In this document: piece after piece, positions 35,210 to 43,071 of the stretch
How positions within the stretch are numbered: the first letter of the stretch is position 1
How the letters are laid out: the number at the start of each line of letters is the position of its first letter
Source of the DNA: Candidatus Omnitrophota bacterium
Lineage (GTDB): Bacteria; Omnitrophota; Gorgyraeia; Aquiviventales; Aquiviventaceae
Direction of reading: 5' to 3'
Length of the DNA: 46,896 nucleotides
NCBI GenBank assembly: GCA_023247235.1
Contig: JAHFGW010000004.1
Coordinates: forward strand, 1 to 46,896
The notes under the pieces: model-generated
What the model saw: only the letters and a program-made list of their open reading frames with translations
Databases searched by the model: none
Told to the model about the DNA's origin: nothing
Translations under genes and position numbers: made by a program

Positions 35210-37105
35210 TTACGGCGTGTTGGAAGGTTCTTGGGACTGCCGGTATTCCGCCCCCATCTTGAAGCGCACTTCGGTCGCCGGCGAGCCATCCGGGAATGAG
35301 GGGAACGGCTGCGCCTGCTGCAGGGCATCCTGCGCGGCTTTCACGAACGTCTGGCCCTGGGGGCTGGTGATCATCGGCTCGCCGACCAATTGCCCGTCAT
35401 GGCTGAGGACGAACGAAATGACGACCGAGCCGTCTCCCAGCGACGCGAAGCGAAACTGCTCCGCCAAGTGCCGCTCCAGACGCCGGCGCAACCGCTGCCG
35501 GTACGCGTCGGAGACCGGCTCGCGCAACGCGACCACCGCCTTCTCGTCGCCTGTCTGCGCAATCGGCCCGGGCTCCGCGATCGTGACGTCATGCGAGCCA
35601 TCCGGTAGGACGATCTGCGGCGTCAGGAAGACGACCAGCTCGGTCTTGTCTCGCTTATCAATCGTGCCGCGAAACGGCAAGCCCACGAAGGGCAGGTCGC
35701 CCAGCAGCGGCAGCCGCTTGTTGGTGAGCGCCGTCGTCCCCTCAATCAAGCCGCCGATGATGACCGTGGACCCGCTCTTCACCAGGACGGTCGTCTCCGC
35801 CTCGGTGGAGGTGACGATCGGGATGCGGTTGTCCTTGAACTCCTTGACCTCGGCGGAGCTGACTTCGGGCCTGACCTTGAGCTGCACAAATCCATCCCGC
35901 TTGATTTGCGGCGTCACATAGAGCTTGGTGCCGACATCCACGAATTCGATTTCCTGCGCGGTGACCGTCGAGCCGGTCGCCGGCACGGTCGTGGTGGTGG
36001 TGACGAACGCCTCGCGCTTGCCGACCAGGATCTTCGCCTCTTGGTTGTTGGAGACCATGATGCGCGGGCTGGACAGCGTGTCGGTCTTGGTCACGCTCTT
36101 GAGGGCCTCGATGACGAGCTTGGTGCTGGAGCCGGGCGTCAGGAGCTTGACGCCCAATCCGCTGGCCGTCCCCGCCACCACGTCACCGCTGACGGTGTCG
36201 AAGCTGCCTGCGGCTGCGGCGTCAGCGCCTGCGAACACTCGCGCCCAGTCCACGCCGAGATCCATCTCGTCCGTCAAGGTGACCTTGATGATTTTTGCCT
36301 CGATCAGGACTTCGCCGTCCGGCGTGTCGAACGCCCGCACGAGCCGGTCGATCTTCACCAAGACCTCATCAAGATCCGTAATGACGGCTGTGTTCGTCCG
36401 CTTGTCGACGGTGACCGTGCCGATGGGCGTCAGGAGCTCCTGCACCTTTTCCTTAAGCTGCTCGGCGTCCGCGTAATCGAGCCGGTAGATTCGGTTATGC
36501 GTCGGGCGGTCCAGCTCAATGAGCAACCCCTGCATTTCCTTCAAGCGCACCGGCACGTCGTTGAGGATCAGCGTGTTGGAGGCTTCGTCGACGACGACTT
36601 GGCCCACCGCGGACTTGAGCTGGTTCAAGGCGGTGGCCACCTGGACGGCCTTGCCGTACTTCAGCGAGGCGACCACGCGCTCCTTGCGCTCCTGGAACTT
36701 CTCCCCGAAGAGCAGCTCATAGTCGCGCGCGGCCATCACGGTCACGATGTCCCCGCGCCGCTCATAGGCGAGTTCGTTCGCATCGACGATGCGTTCAAAC
36801 GCTTCCCAGACGTCGACATCATTCACGAAGATGGTCACGCGGCCCGTCACATTGCGCCCGGCGACGAAGTTCAGCCCGCTGCGCTGCGAGAGCAGCTTGA
36901 GCACATCGAGGATATCCACGCCCTTCAAATCCAAGGAGAGGCGCTTGCCGGTCTCCATCGCCGCCGGCGGCGTGAGGGCGGGCGCCTCGGCCCGCGCCGC
37001 GATCGACACGCCCAGCAGCAGCCCCGCGATCCCCAGGACCATGCCCGTCCCCATGCGCCTGGCCATTCGCCCCCACCCCCTCCGCGTTGTTGGCGCCAGC
37101 CTCAT
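35210..37105 (-). CDS. gspD: Type II secretion secretin GspD with C-terminal TonB/TolA-C-like domain
   Basis: 631 aa. Forms the outer-membrane channel. A signal peptide (GMVLGIAGLLLGVSIAARA, ending near residue 39), an STN/N0 domain (LDLKGVDILDVLKLLSQRSG), N1-type domains with VASLKYGKAV and YRLDYADAEQLKEKVQELL, then the secretin core from VLIEAKIIKVTL through VLVKSGSTVIIGGLIEG, KRLPLLGDLPFVGLPFRG and ELVVFLTPQIV (ends near 499). After a linker, residues 532-622 match a TonB/TolA C-terminal fold: YRQRLRRRLERHL, VVISFVLSHDGQLVGEPMI, FVKAAQDALQQAQPFPSFPD and EVRFKM. This replaces the usual S-domain. ATG at 37105 overlaps the upstream stop as ATGA. Confidence 0.92.
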   Translation of the reverse strand: MRLAPTTRRGWGRMARRMGTGMVLGIAGLLLGVSIAARAEAPALTPPAAMETGKRLSLDLKGVDILDVLKLLSQRSGLNFVAGRNVTGRVTIFVNDVDVWEAFERIVDANELAYERRGDIVTVMAARDYELLFGEKFQERKERVVASLKYGKAVQVATALNQLKSAVGQVVVDEASNTLILNDVPVRLKEMQGLLIELDRPTHNRIYRLDYADAEQLKEKVQELLTPIGTVTVDKRTNTAVITDLDEVLVKIDRLVRAFDTPDGEVLIEAKIIKVTLTDEMDLGVDWARVFAGADAAAAGSFDTVSGDVVAGTASGLGVKLLTPGSSTKLVIEALKSVTKTDTLSSPRIMVSNNQEAKILVGKREAFVTTTTTVPATGSTVTAQEIEFVDVGTKLYVTPQIKRDGFVQLKVRPEVSSAEVKEFKDNRIPIVTSTEAETTVLVKSGSTVIIGGLIEGTTALTNKRLPLLGDLPFVGLPFRGTIDKRDKTELVVFLTPQIVLPDGSHDVTIAEPGPIAQTGDEKAVVALREPVSDAYRQRLRRRLERHLAEQFRFASLGDGSVVISFVLSHDGQLVGEPMITSPQGQTFVKAAQDALQQAQPFPSFPDGSPATEVRFKMGAEYRQSQEPSNTP

Positions 37106-37710
37106 AACGTCAGCTCAATCGGTTCTCCTGCCAAGTTCAGAATCACGCGCGTCTCGCGAATTTCCTGCACCACCGCCCCCTCGACGACGGTTTGTCCCGT
37201 CGTCAAGAAGTAGGTCTTTTGCGTCTGCGTGTCTTCGATGATGGCCTGGGGCGTGTCCCCGGCCACGATGCCCAACAGGTTCAGCCGGGTGGCGAGCTGG
37301 CGCGCCAATCCGCTGGGCGCTTGCGCGGCTTTGCCGCCGGCGCCGTCGGAGTCCACACCGGTCGGCTCGACAAACAGCGGCCGGGCGCTTGCCGCGGCCA
37401 GCGACGGCAGCGGCAACGGTTGCGGCGCGGGCTCACGCGGCGCCTGAGCCTCGGACTCCGGCGGCAGCGCCCGAAGCGACGCGGGCCGCACCAGGTGATA
37501 GGCCAATGCGGCAAGCTCCACGGCGATCAGCACCGCCAGCACGCCTGCGGCCCATTGTGGCCAGCGCCCAATCGCCTCGCGCGGCGTCTGCAGTCCACGT
37601 CGCCCCAGCCGCGGCGGAAGGGTCGCGGCCGCTTGGCCTGCGGTCGCCGGGACGGGCTCGCGCGGCTTGGCGCGAAGCAACCTCAACAAGCGTTCTTCAG
37701 GCGTGGGCAC
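37102..37710 (-). CDS. gspC: GspC-like (or GspB-like) inner-membrane T2SS protein
   Basis: 202 aa. Cytoplasmic start, one membrane helix (WAAGVLAVLIAVELAALAYHLV), a Pro/Ala-rich periplasmic linker, and a C-terminal domain LNLLGIVAGDTPQAIIEDTQ followed by TYFLTTGQTVVEGAVVQEI and RVILNLAGEPIELTL, resembling the HR domain of GspC that contacts the secretin N0 domain. Because it directly follows an exeA-like gene, GspB (ExeB), which has the same layout, is the alternative. GTG at 37710 overlaps exeA by 14 bases; the frame upstream is the complement of exeA. Confidence 0.7.
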   Translation of the reverse strand: MPTPEERLLRLLRAKPREPVPATAGQAAATLPPRLGRRGLQTPREAIGRWPQWAAGVLAVLIAVELAALAYHLVRPASLRALPPESEAQAPREPAPQPLPLPSLAAASARPLFVEPTGVDSDGAGGKAAQAPSGLARQLATRLNLLGIVAGDTPQAIIEDTQTQKTYFLTTGQTVVEGAVVQEIRETRVILNLAGEPIELTL

Positions 37711-38536
37711 TTTCGCCGATCCACTGGGATTCAGCGCGCAGCAACTCCTCAATGAGATCCGCATCGACCACGGACCGTTCGTGCATGACGAGCGCCTCCA
37801 GGGCGTTGTGGCAGACCATCGAAATCTTGCGCGGGTAACCCTGGGTGCACCGATAAATCGCCTGGATGGCGTCCGGGGCAAAGAGCGTCTGGCCGATCGG
37901 CCACCCGGCGGATTCCAGGCGAAACTGGATCAGCTCGCCGGTTTCCCGCTCATCGAGCGGGTTGATGATGTACTTCATCGCCACGCGGTCCATGAAGTTC
38001 CTGATCCGTTGGATGCGTCCGAGCAATTCCATTTGGCCGAAGATGACGACCTGCAGGAGCTTGAACTCATTGGTCTCGTAGTTGAGCAGCACGCGGAGAT
38101 TCTCCAGGAGGCTCATCGACAGCTTTTGCCCCTCGTCGATCAACAGCACGGTCGTCCGTCCCTCGGTCACGCCGGTCTGAAACAGGTGGTGCTCGATCGC
38201 TTCTCGGCAATCGAGGGTGGATTTAAACGCGGGCCGGACGCCGAACATCCGCGTCAAGTGGAGGAGGAACTGGTATTCGGACTCGAAGGTGGGATCCAAC
38301 AGGATGTGGAAGCTGAACCCTTCTTCCTGCGGGAAATTGGCCAGGAGTGTGCGCGCCAGCGTCGTCTTGCCCGTGCCCACGTCGCCGAGCATCAGGCACA
38401 ACCCGCGTTTGAGCCGAATGGCGATTTCGAGCCGGGTCAAGGCCTGCAGATGAGAGCTGGAGCGAAAGAAGAAGCTCGGATCGGGGCTCGTCGAGAACGG
38501 CTCTTGGCTCAACCCCAGCACCGCGTAGTAACTCAT
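37697..38536 (-). CDS. ExeA/GspA-like AAA ATPase
   Basis: 279 aa. AAA/ORC-type ATPase: MSYYAVLGLSQEPFSTSPDP start typical of ExeA, Walker A GDVGTGKTT (51-59), Walker B TVLLIDEGQKLS, and a lid region with YPRKISMVCHNALEAL. ExeA with ExeB helps the secretin pass and assemble through peptidoglycan in Aeromonas. Here the C-terminal membrane and peptidoglycan-binding parts are absent, leaving only the ATPase. ATG at 38536 overlaps the merR-like stop (ATGA). Confidence 0.82.
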   Translation of the reverse strand: MSYYAVLGLSQEPFSTSPDPSFFFRSSSHLQALTRLEIAIRLKRGLCLMLGDVGTGKTTLARTLLANFPQEEGFSFHILLDPTFESEYQFLLHLTRMFGVRPAFKSTLDCREAIEHHLFQTGVTEGRTTVLLIDEGQKLSMSLLENLRVLLNYETNEFKLLQVVIFGQMELLGRIQRIRNFMDRVAMKYIINPLDERETGELIQFRLESAGWPIGQTLFAPDAIQAIYRCTQGYPRKISMVCHNALEALVMHERSVVDADLIEELLRAESQWIGESAHA

Positions 38537-38787
38537 GCGGGCGTCTCGTGCAGCCGCTGCGAGATTTCCGAGAGGCTCTTCGCCTCTTTGCGCCAGAGAC
38601 GGATTTGCGAAAGCCGCTCCACGGTGTCTTGATTGAAAAACCGGAAGCGCGTGGCGGGACTGCGGCCGGCCTCTTCGATAAGGCCGAGTTTGAGGTAGTA
38701 CTTCAAGGTGTGGACGGAGTGCCCGCTGAGCCTCGATAAGTCCTTCAGAAGAAGGATGTTATTCGTATCTTGACTCGGTCGGGTCAT
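38533..38787 (-). CDS. Small MerR-type DNA-binding protein in the T2SS locus
   Basis: 84 aa. A MerR-like winged helix: LLLKDLSRLSGHSVHTLKYY, LGLIEEAGRSPATRFRFFNQ, DTVERLSQIRLWRKEAKSL. It lacks the long dimerisation helix and sensor region of classical MerR proteins. It is the first gene of the merR-exeA-gspC-gspD block, preceded by a promoter-like sequence and a perfect dyad (38796-38812), so local regulation of secretin assembly genes is a fair inference. ATG at 38787 chosen; GTG at 38793 is possible. Confidence 0.78.
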   Translation of the reverse strand: MTRPSQDTNNILLLKDLSRLSGHSVHTLKYYLKLGLIEEAGRSPATRFRFFNQDTVERLSQIRLWRKEAKSLSEISQRLHETPA

Positions 38788-38795
38788 CTCCACTC

Positions 38796-38812
38796 TCTAC
38801 TCGGAGAGTAGA
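38796..38812. promoter_or_regulatory. Perfect dyad upstream of the merR-like gene (possible operator)
   Basis: TCTACTC (38796-38802), GGA, GAGTAGA (38806-38812): 7-bp perfect inverted repeat, just downstream of the predicted -10 and a few bases before the start codon. Position suits autoregulation by the MerR-like protein; a hairpin over the ribosome-binding site is the alternative. Confidence 0.5.
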
Positions 38813-38839
38813 AATAACATAGCCACAGAGAACCGTCAA
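38811..38839 (-). promoter_or_regulatory. Predicted promoter of merR-exeA-gspC-gspD
   Basis: Minus strand TTGACG (38834-38839), 17-base spacer, TATTTC (38811-38816) with an extended -10 TG one base upstream. It lies in an AT-rich pocket (about 38810-38850) in the only sizeable gap between gspM and the merR-like gene. Confidence 0.45.
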
Positions 38840-38872
38840 GATAAATCGGGGAGTGGTGCGAGGGCAAACAGC

Positions 38873-39403
38873 TTACCGATGGAGCACGAGTTGCTCCATC
38901 ACCAAGTGGGCGCGCAAGAGGCCTTGCCGGCCGGGGGCGCTGGAGATGTGCAACCGCTTAATTTCGATCAGTCGCGGCATACTAAACAGCGCATCAAGGA
39001 AGGCGAGCAGCTGGTCCTGCGGCGCGCTGAGATCAATCTCGAGTCCCACGCGCGTCACTTCCCCGCGTCGCAGGGCGGGCTTGGGCCGGAGATCGACTTG
39101 CACATCCGCGCGGCGAGCCAAGGCCTCGAGTTCTCCGAGGAAGGTCGCAGGATCGATGTCGGGGGCGTCTTCCGAGACGTACGGCTGGATCAGCTGATAC
39201 TCGCGGTCGATCGCCTGCCGCTTGGCGAAAAGCTCGTTCAGCCTGTCCACTTTCGCGGACTGGGATTCTACCTGCTGGCTCAGCTCTTTCGCGCGGCCCC
39301 AGAGTGGCTCGAGCAATTGCGCGATCACGAACCACACGCCTACCGCCAGGACCGCAAAGAGGAACAGGCGGCGCTCCCGAGGATTAATCTTAACGAGCGG
39401 CAT
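38873..39403 (-). CDS. gspM: GspM/PilO-like inner-membrane T2SS protein
   Basis: 176 aa bitopic protein: basic start (INPRERRLF), one membrane helix (LFAVLAVGVWFVIAQLL, about 15-31), a helical region (RAKELSQQVESQSAKVDRLN) and a ferredoxin-like C-terminal domain (VTRVGLEIDLSAPQDQLLAF). Pairs with GspL in the assembly platform. Sequence is diverged; the call rests on topology and position right after gspL, which it overlaps by 14 bases. Confidence 0.75.
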   Translation of the reverse strand: MPLVKINPRERRLFLFAVLAVGVWFVIAQLLEPLWGRAKELSQQVESQSAKVDRLNELFAKRQAIDREYQLIQPYVSEDAPDIDPATFLGELEALARRADVQVDLRPKPALRRGEVTRVGLEIDLSAPQDQLLAFLDALFSMPRLIEIKRLHISSAPGRQGLLRAHLVMEQLVLHR

Positions 39404-40796
39404 GGCTTTGCTGGACCACCAGCTCGAAGTCGGCCCGCTCTCCGCTGGGCGTCGAGCGGCGCGTCGAGTGCTGCAACCGCACTTCCGAGACGCCGTCGAG
39501 CTGCTCCAAGACCTTCAGGTAGGCGAGCACCTGTTCCGTAGAGGGGGCGCGCCCGCGAAGCAACAGTTGCCGCTTGCTTTGCTCGAAGGTCAGCGCCTCC
39601 AGCGCGACAGGAGTCGGCGTGAGCCGAAGGATGCCGGCCAGCAGGCTCGCCAGCTGATGCCGCTGCCAGACCACGCCGCTGACAAGCTCGACCGCGCTCT
39701 GCTCCGCCCTGACTTGGCGCGTCACCGGCTCAAGCGTGTCGATCACCTCGTCGAAATGCGCGGCCAGCTGCCGCTGTTGCGCCACCTGCAGGGCCACGAG
39801 GCCAGCGCCCAAACTCAGGGCGCCAAGCGCCAGCGAGCCGATGAGCACGGCATCCCGCAGGCGCTGTCGCTGGCGCGCCTGCACGACCACCTCGGGCGGC
39901 GTCAGGTTCAATAGCTGCCCGGCGTCGGCGCAGGCCGTGCCGCAGACCACGACCGGGGACACCGGCACCGCGCCAATCAGCGGCCGCAAGAAGACGCCCT
40001 GGATCGCAGGCACGTGCGCGACGGGCAGCCCGAAGCGGCGCTCAATCGATTCCGCCCATGGGGCTAGCGGTTCCATGCCGGTCAGAAGGAACGAGCGAAC
40101 CTCGGTACCGGGCAGCTCCTTGCGCACCGTCGACAAGCTGCGGTCTAATTCCTGCGCCAATGGATCGAACCCCTCGGCCCCTTCGACGACCTCCTCCTTG
40201 GCTCCAGACCCCACGCTGCGGCTGAAGAGCACGCGCTCCCCGGACACCAGCACCAGGTCGACCCGTTCCTCATCGCGGTTGACAATCAGCACCGGCTCCA
40301 CGACCTGCGCCGGCCGCGTCTGAGCCATGTACCAGCCGAGCACCCCCCACGAACTGACCGTGAGCCGTTGGACCACCAGCCCGGCGCTCTTCAGCGGGCC
40401 GACCACGCGATCGATCGCGTCGCGACGGCAGGCGACGACGGCGACCGTGCTGAGGCCTTCCCGTCGCTCCAGCACCTGGTGGTCCACGACGGCCTGCTCC
40501 TTCGGATACGGGAGCTGGGCCTTGCCGTAGAGCTCCACCATCTTCGCCAAGTCCTCCGGCTGCGCCGCGGGAAACTTAATGAGGCGCGAGATCACTTGGT
40601 CGCGCGGGATCACGCCCATCGCCGGGGCGCCCTTGAGCCCCAGCTTCTTCACCAGACGCTCAAGCGTCCGGCCGATCGGCGTCTCCATGCCCAGCGGCTC
40701 GACCTGCAACGTGCGCACGCGCAGCCGCCCGGGCGTCCCTTCGGCCACCGCCAGGCGCAGGCTGCTATGTGTCCATTCGACAACGACCCGTCGCAT
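39390..40796 (-). CDS. gspL: GspL-like protein (PilM-type actin fold plus PilN-type region)
   Basis: 468 aa. Residues ~1-300 look like a PilM/GspL actin-like cytoplasmic domain (VIPRDQVISRLIKFPAAQPE, VEPVLIVNRDEERVDLVLV), followed by a membrane helix (LIGSLALGALSLGAGLVAL, about 318-336), a coiled segment and a ferredoxin-like periplasmic domain (VALEALTFEQSKRQLLLRG). In T2SS this links the GspE ATPase to the platform. ATG at 40796. An 81-bp gap with a hairpin repeat separates it from gspK. Confidence 0.8.
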   Translation of the reverse strand: MRRVVVEWTHSSLRLAVAEGTPGRLRVRTLQVEPLGMETPIGRTLERLVKKLGLKGAPAMGVIPRDQVISRLIKFPAAQPEDLAKMVELYGKAQLPYPKEQAVVDHQVLERREGLSTVAVVACRRDAIDRVVGPLKSAGLVVQRLTVSSWGVLGWYMAQTRPAQVVEPVLIVNRDEERVDLVLVSGERVLFSRSVGSGAKEEVVEGAEGFDPLAQELDRSLSTVRKELPGTEVRSFLLTGMEPLAPWAESIERRFGLPVAHVPAIQGVFLRPLIGAVPVSPVVVCGTACADAGQLLNLTPPEVVVQARQRQRLRDAVLIGSLALGALSLGAGLVALQVAQQRQLAAHFDEVIDTLEPVTRQVRAEQSAVELVSGVVWQRHQLASLLAGILRLTPTPVALEALTFEQSKRQLLLRGRAPSTEQVLAYLKVLEQLDGVSEVRLQHSTRRSTPSGERADFELVVQQSHAAR

Positions 40797-40807
40797 CTTA
40801 AACGCCT

Positions 40808-40863
40808 GGGGACACTTCGATTTTTCGCTTGAAGATCCGCCGGCGAAAAATCAACGCGTCCCC
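40808..40863. repeat. REP-like hairpin between gspK and gspL
   Basis: Outer arms GGGGAC (40808-40813) and GTCCCC (40858-40863), inner perfect arms GATTTTTCGC (40819-40828) and GCGAAAAATC (40843-40852). Shares the ACGCGTCCCC right edge with the element at 41856-41917. The GGGGAC...GTCCCC framing recalls REP elements moved by TnpA-REP transposases; no such transposase is seen here. Confidence 0.75.
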
Positions 40864-40877
40864 TATCCTGCGTCGCA

Positions 40878-41930
40878 TCAGCTTTCCCGCCACGCGAGAA
40901 TTTTCGGAGGTTCGGTCTCGTTCGCGGAGCGCTGCACCAGCGCTTCCACGCGCGCTTCGATCGGCGGGTTGAGCAGCCGTCCCGTCGCGTTCACCGTGAA
41001 GAGGTGCGAGGTGACGCCAAACTGATTTTGAAGCAGGGTTTGCTCGTCATCGTCCAACACGATGCCGCAGCTCTCCTGGGCCGTCGGCACAATCTCCGCC
41101 TCTGTCTTGAAGATCGTGCCGCTTGCCCGGCAGGCCCGCAGGCTCTCCGCGGTCCCTTCACGCATCCCCATCGCCGCGAGGACCTCCGGGCTGACCGTGT
41201 TGATGTTCAGCTTGTCGGGGACGCTCAGCGGCGCCACGCTGGCCAGCCGATAGAGGAGCGCAAACGGCTCCGCCTCAAGACCTGGGATCGCCAACAGCTC
41301 TTCGGGAGCGACGAGCGGGCCGTTCTTGGCCGCATACGGCGGCTGGGCTCCTTCATCCACCTCCAAGCCTTCTGCGCCGAAGGGGTCGGTGTTGGCATCC
41401 AGATAATCGGCGATCCGCGGGGCCGCCTCCGGCGCAGTCACCAAGCGGCCCAGGGTCTTGTACCACAAGTTCCCCGCATCCGACTGGACTCTGTTCAGCG
41501 GCAGTTTGCGCTCTTCATCCACCATGCGAATCTCAATCCGCGCCCCCGGGCCTGAGGGACCCGGCTGCTCGGGCAGATCGACGGCCCAGACCGCGGGGTC
41601 CTCGCTGTCGGGAAACTGCGCCCAGTCATCGCCCAGCCAATCATACTGGCCTCCACCCTCTTCAGACGTCTTGGCGTCATCGGCCAATCGCTGGAGCGCC
41701 AGGTACACCCCGCTGCGCGCCAGGACCCTCGCCTGCTCGCGTCCGACCCGGTACTTCGTCAGGCGCACTTCCGTGGAGAGGAACCGGCCGATCGCCACCG
41801 CCAGCACACTGAGGATCGTCACAAGCCATAGCGTCACGATCAGCAAGGACCCGGTATCGGGGACCCGTCCATTTTTTCTGTCCGAGAGCCAATGGAAAAA
41901 AGAGACGCGTCCCCGATCAAGGCGATTCAT
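40878..41930 (-). CDS. gspK: Minor pseudopilin GspK, leader encoded by a repeat
   Basis: 350 aa. Tip subunit of the pseudopilus. Prepilin cleavage site G/SLLIVTLWLVTILSVLAV with no Glu5, as expected for GspK, then a large domain with DEERKLPLNRV, ANTDPFGAEG and NINTVSPEVLAAMG matching GspK's helical insert. ATG at 41930 overlaps the gspJ stop (ATGA). The leader is 27 residues, and residues 5-25 are encoded by the hairpin repeat at 41856-41917; no start codon lies between repeat and cleavage site. Confidence 0.88.
   Translation of the reverse strand: MNRLDRGRVSFFHWLSDRKNGRVPDTGSLLIVTLWLVTILSVLAVAIGRFLSTEVRLTKYRVGREQARVLARSGVYLALQRLADDAKTSEEGGGQYDWLGDDWAQFPDSEDPAVWAVDLPEQPGPSGPGARIEIRMVDEERKLPLNRVQSDAGNLWYKTLGRLVTAPEAAPRIADYLDANTDPFGAEGLEVDEGAQPPYAAKNGPLVAPEELLAIPGLEAEPFALLYRLASVAPLSVPDKLNINTVSPEVLAAMGMREGTAESLRACRASGTIFKTEAEIVPTAQESCGIVLDDDEQTLLQNQFGVTSHLFTVNATGRLLNPPIEARVEALVQRSANETEPPKILAWRES
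41856..41917. repeat. REP-like hairpin within the GspK leader coding region
   Basis: ATCGGGGAC (41856-41864) and GTCCCCGAT (41909-41917) are perfect 9-bp arms; an inner TTTTTTC/GAAAAAA stem is also possible. Same family as 40808-40863 by its edges. Confidence 0.8.
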
Positions 41931-42622
41931 TCGGCGGCCTTGGGCAGCGTGCCCGTCGGAATCCACACGAGTTCCCGAAATGGCCGGCCCGGCTCAAACC
42001 GGCCTCCCAGTGCGACCAAGCGAGGAATCTCCTTCGTGCTGGTCCAGGTGTCGCGCCATTGCAGCGCCCCGGCCGTCCCGGAGGCGGCATACGCATACTC
42101 GACGGCGAGCTCGGCACAGCCGGCCGCCAAGAGCACCGGCGTACCCGCCTGTCGCGCCATGACGTCCCCGATCGCCTGGCCCGTCCGCCACAGGCCCTGC
42201 ACGCCGTCCTGCTCGGCGCAGCGATAGGTGACGTACTCCACCGCTCCGGGCCTGGCCGCCGTCGTGGGACGCACCGTCACCCACCGCAGCTCCGTGTGGC
42301 CAAAATACGGCGCCACGACCGCTTCCTCGCGCGGGTCATACGCGATCGCGTTGACAAGCTCCCGGCGGAACTGATCCAAGGCGAAGTGCCGCTCGCGCAG
42401 CGTCTCCGTCTCCCCGGTGACCCGCCGCCAGACGCGCACCCCCCCCTGCAGATGCGTCCCCAGGCCGACAAACAGGACGGACATGATGGTCGCGGCGATG
42501 ATCAGCTCGATGAATGTAAAACCCTGAGAGCTCGTGGCTCGTGGCTCGTGGTTCGTGGCCTTTCCTCGAACCTCCAGCCTCGAGCCTCGAGCCTGGCTGG
42601 CACTCTGCCCCGAACCTACCAT
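41927..42622 (-). CDS. gspJ: Minor pseudopilin GspJ, leader encoded by a heptanucleotide array
   Basis: 231 aa. Prepilin site G/FTFIELIIAATIMSVLFVGL with Glu5. The C-terminal domain (ETLRERHFALDQFRRELVNA, ELRWVTVRPTT, LAVEYAYAASG) is typical of GspJ, which joins GspI and GspK at the pseudopilus tip. ATG at 42622 overlaps the gspI stop by 7 bases. The leader is 34 residues, unusually long; residues about 11-31 (ARGSRLEVRGKATNHEPRAT) come from the array at 42530-42591. Confidence 0.87.
   Translation of the reverse strand: MVGSGQSASQARGSRLEVRGKATNHEPRATSSQGFTFIELIIAATIMSVLFVGLGTHLQGGVRVWRRVTGETETLRERHFALDQFRRELVNAIAYDPREEAVVAPYFGHTELRWVTVRPTTAARPGAVEYVTYRCAEQDGVQGLWRTGQAIGDVMARQAGTPVLLAAGCAELAVEYAYAASGTAGALQWRDTWTSTKEIPRLVALGGRFEPGRPFRELVWIPTGTLPKAAE
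42530..42591. repeat. Bipartite heptanucleotide array in the GspJ leader
   Basis: Plus strand: GCTCGTG three times and GTTCGTG (42530-42557), six-base spacer, CCTCGAA, CCTCCAG, CCTCGAG, CCTCGAG (42564-42591). Four units on each side, 7-bp period. Opposite orientation to the copy in gspG. Confidence 0.92.
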
Positions 42623-43071
42623 GAATCCGGCACCCACTCTGAGGGCCAGAGCGCCCACAGCCGGACTTGCGGGCCGGCGCCCTCCACCGGATGGACGGCG
42701 AAATTGACTTGGCTCACCGGCACCCCCCCAGCAGCTCCCTGCGGCGCGGCCGTGATCTGCCAGCCGTACGCTTCATGTGGGGCCTCGAACGTCCCCTCGC
42801 CAGACCGTGCCGTCGGCTGGGAGGCCGCGCGCGCCGCCTCCACTTCCGCCAGCAGCGACCGGCTGAGCGAGAGCAGCACATCCGTGGCTTCCATCGTCTT
42901 CAACGCCCGCAGGTGCCCCGAAAAGCTGCGGCTGATAAACACCAGGCCCAGGCCGATCACCGCCGCGGAGAGGACCGCTTCAACGAGCAGCAGGCCTCGG
43001 CCTACCCGCCGGGCCGCGGCGGGCCTACGATCCTGACCCGTCGGTAAGGGTGACTCGGCTTGTGGTCGCAT
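42616..43071 (-). CDS. gspI: Minor pseudopilin GspI
   Basis: 151 aa. Prepilin site RRVGRG/LLLVEAVLSAAVIGLGLVF with Glu5, then a helix (LRALKTMEATDVLLSLSRSL) and a small C-terminal domain ending ALWPSEW. Initiates the pseudopilus tip with GspJ/K. ATG at 43071 overlaps gspH by 47 bases and gives a 26-residue leader; no closer start is seen. Confidence 0.82.
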   Translation of the reverse strand: MRPQAESPLPTGQDRRPAAARRVGRGLLLVEAVLSAAVIGLGLVFISRSFSGHLRALKTMEATDVLLSLSRSLLAEVEAARAASQPTARSGEGTFEAPHEAYGWQITAAPQGAAGGVPVSQVNFAVHPVEGAGPQVRLWALWPSEWVPDSW

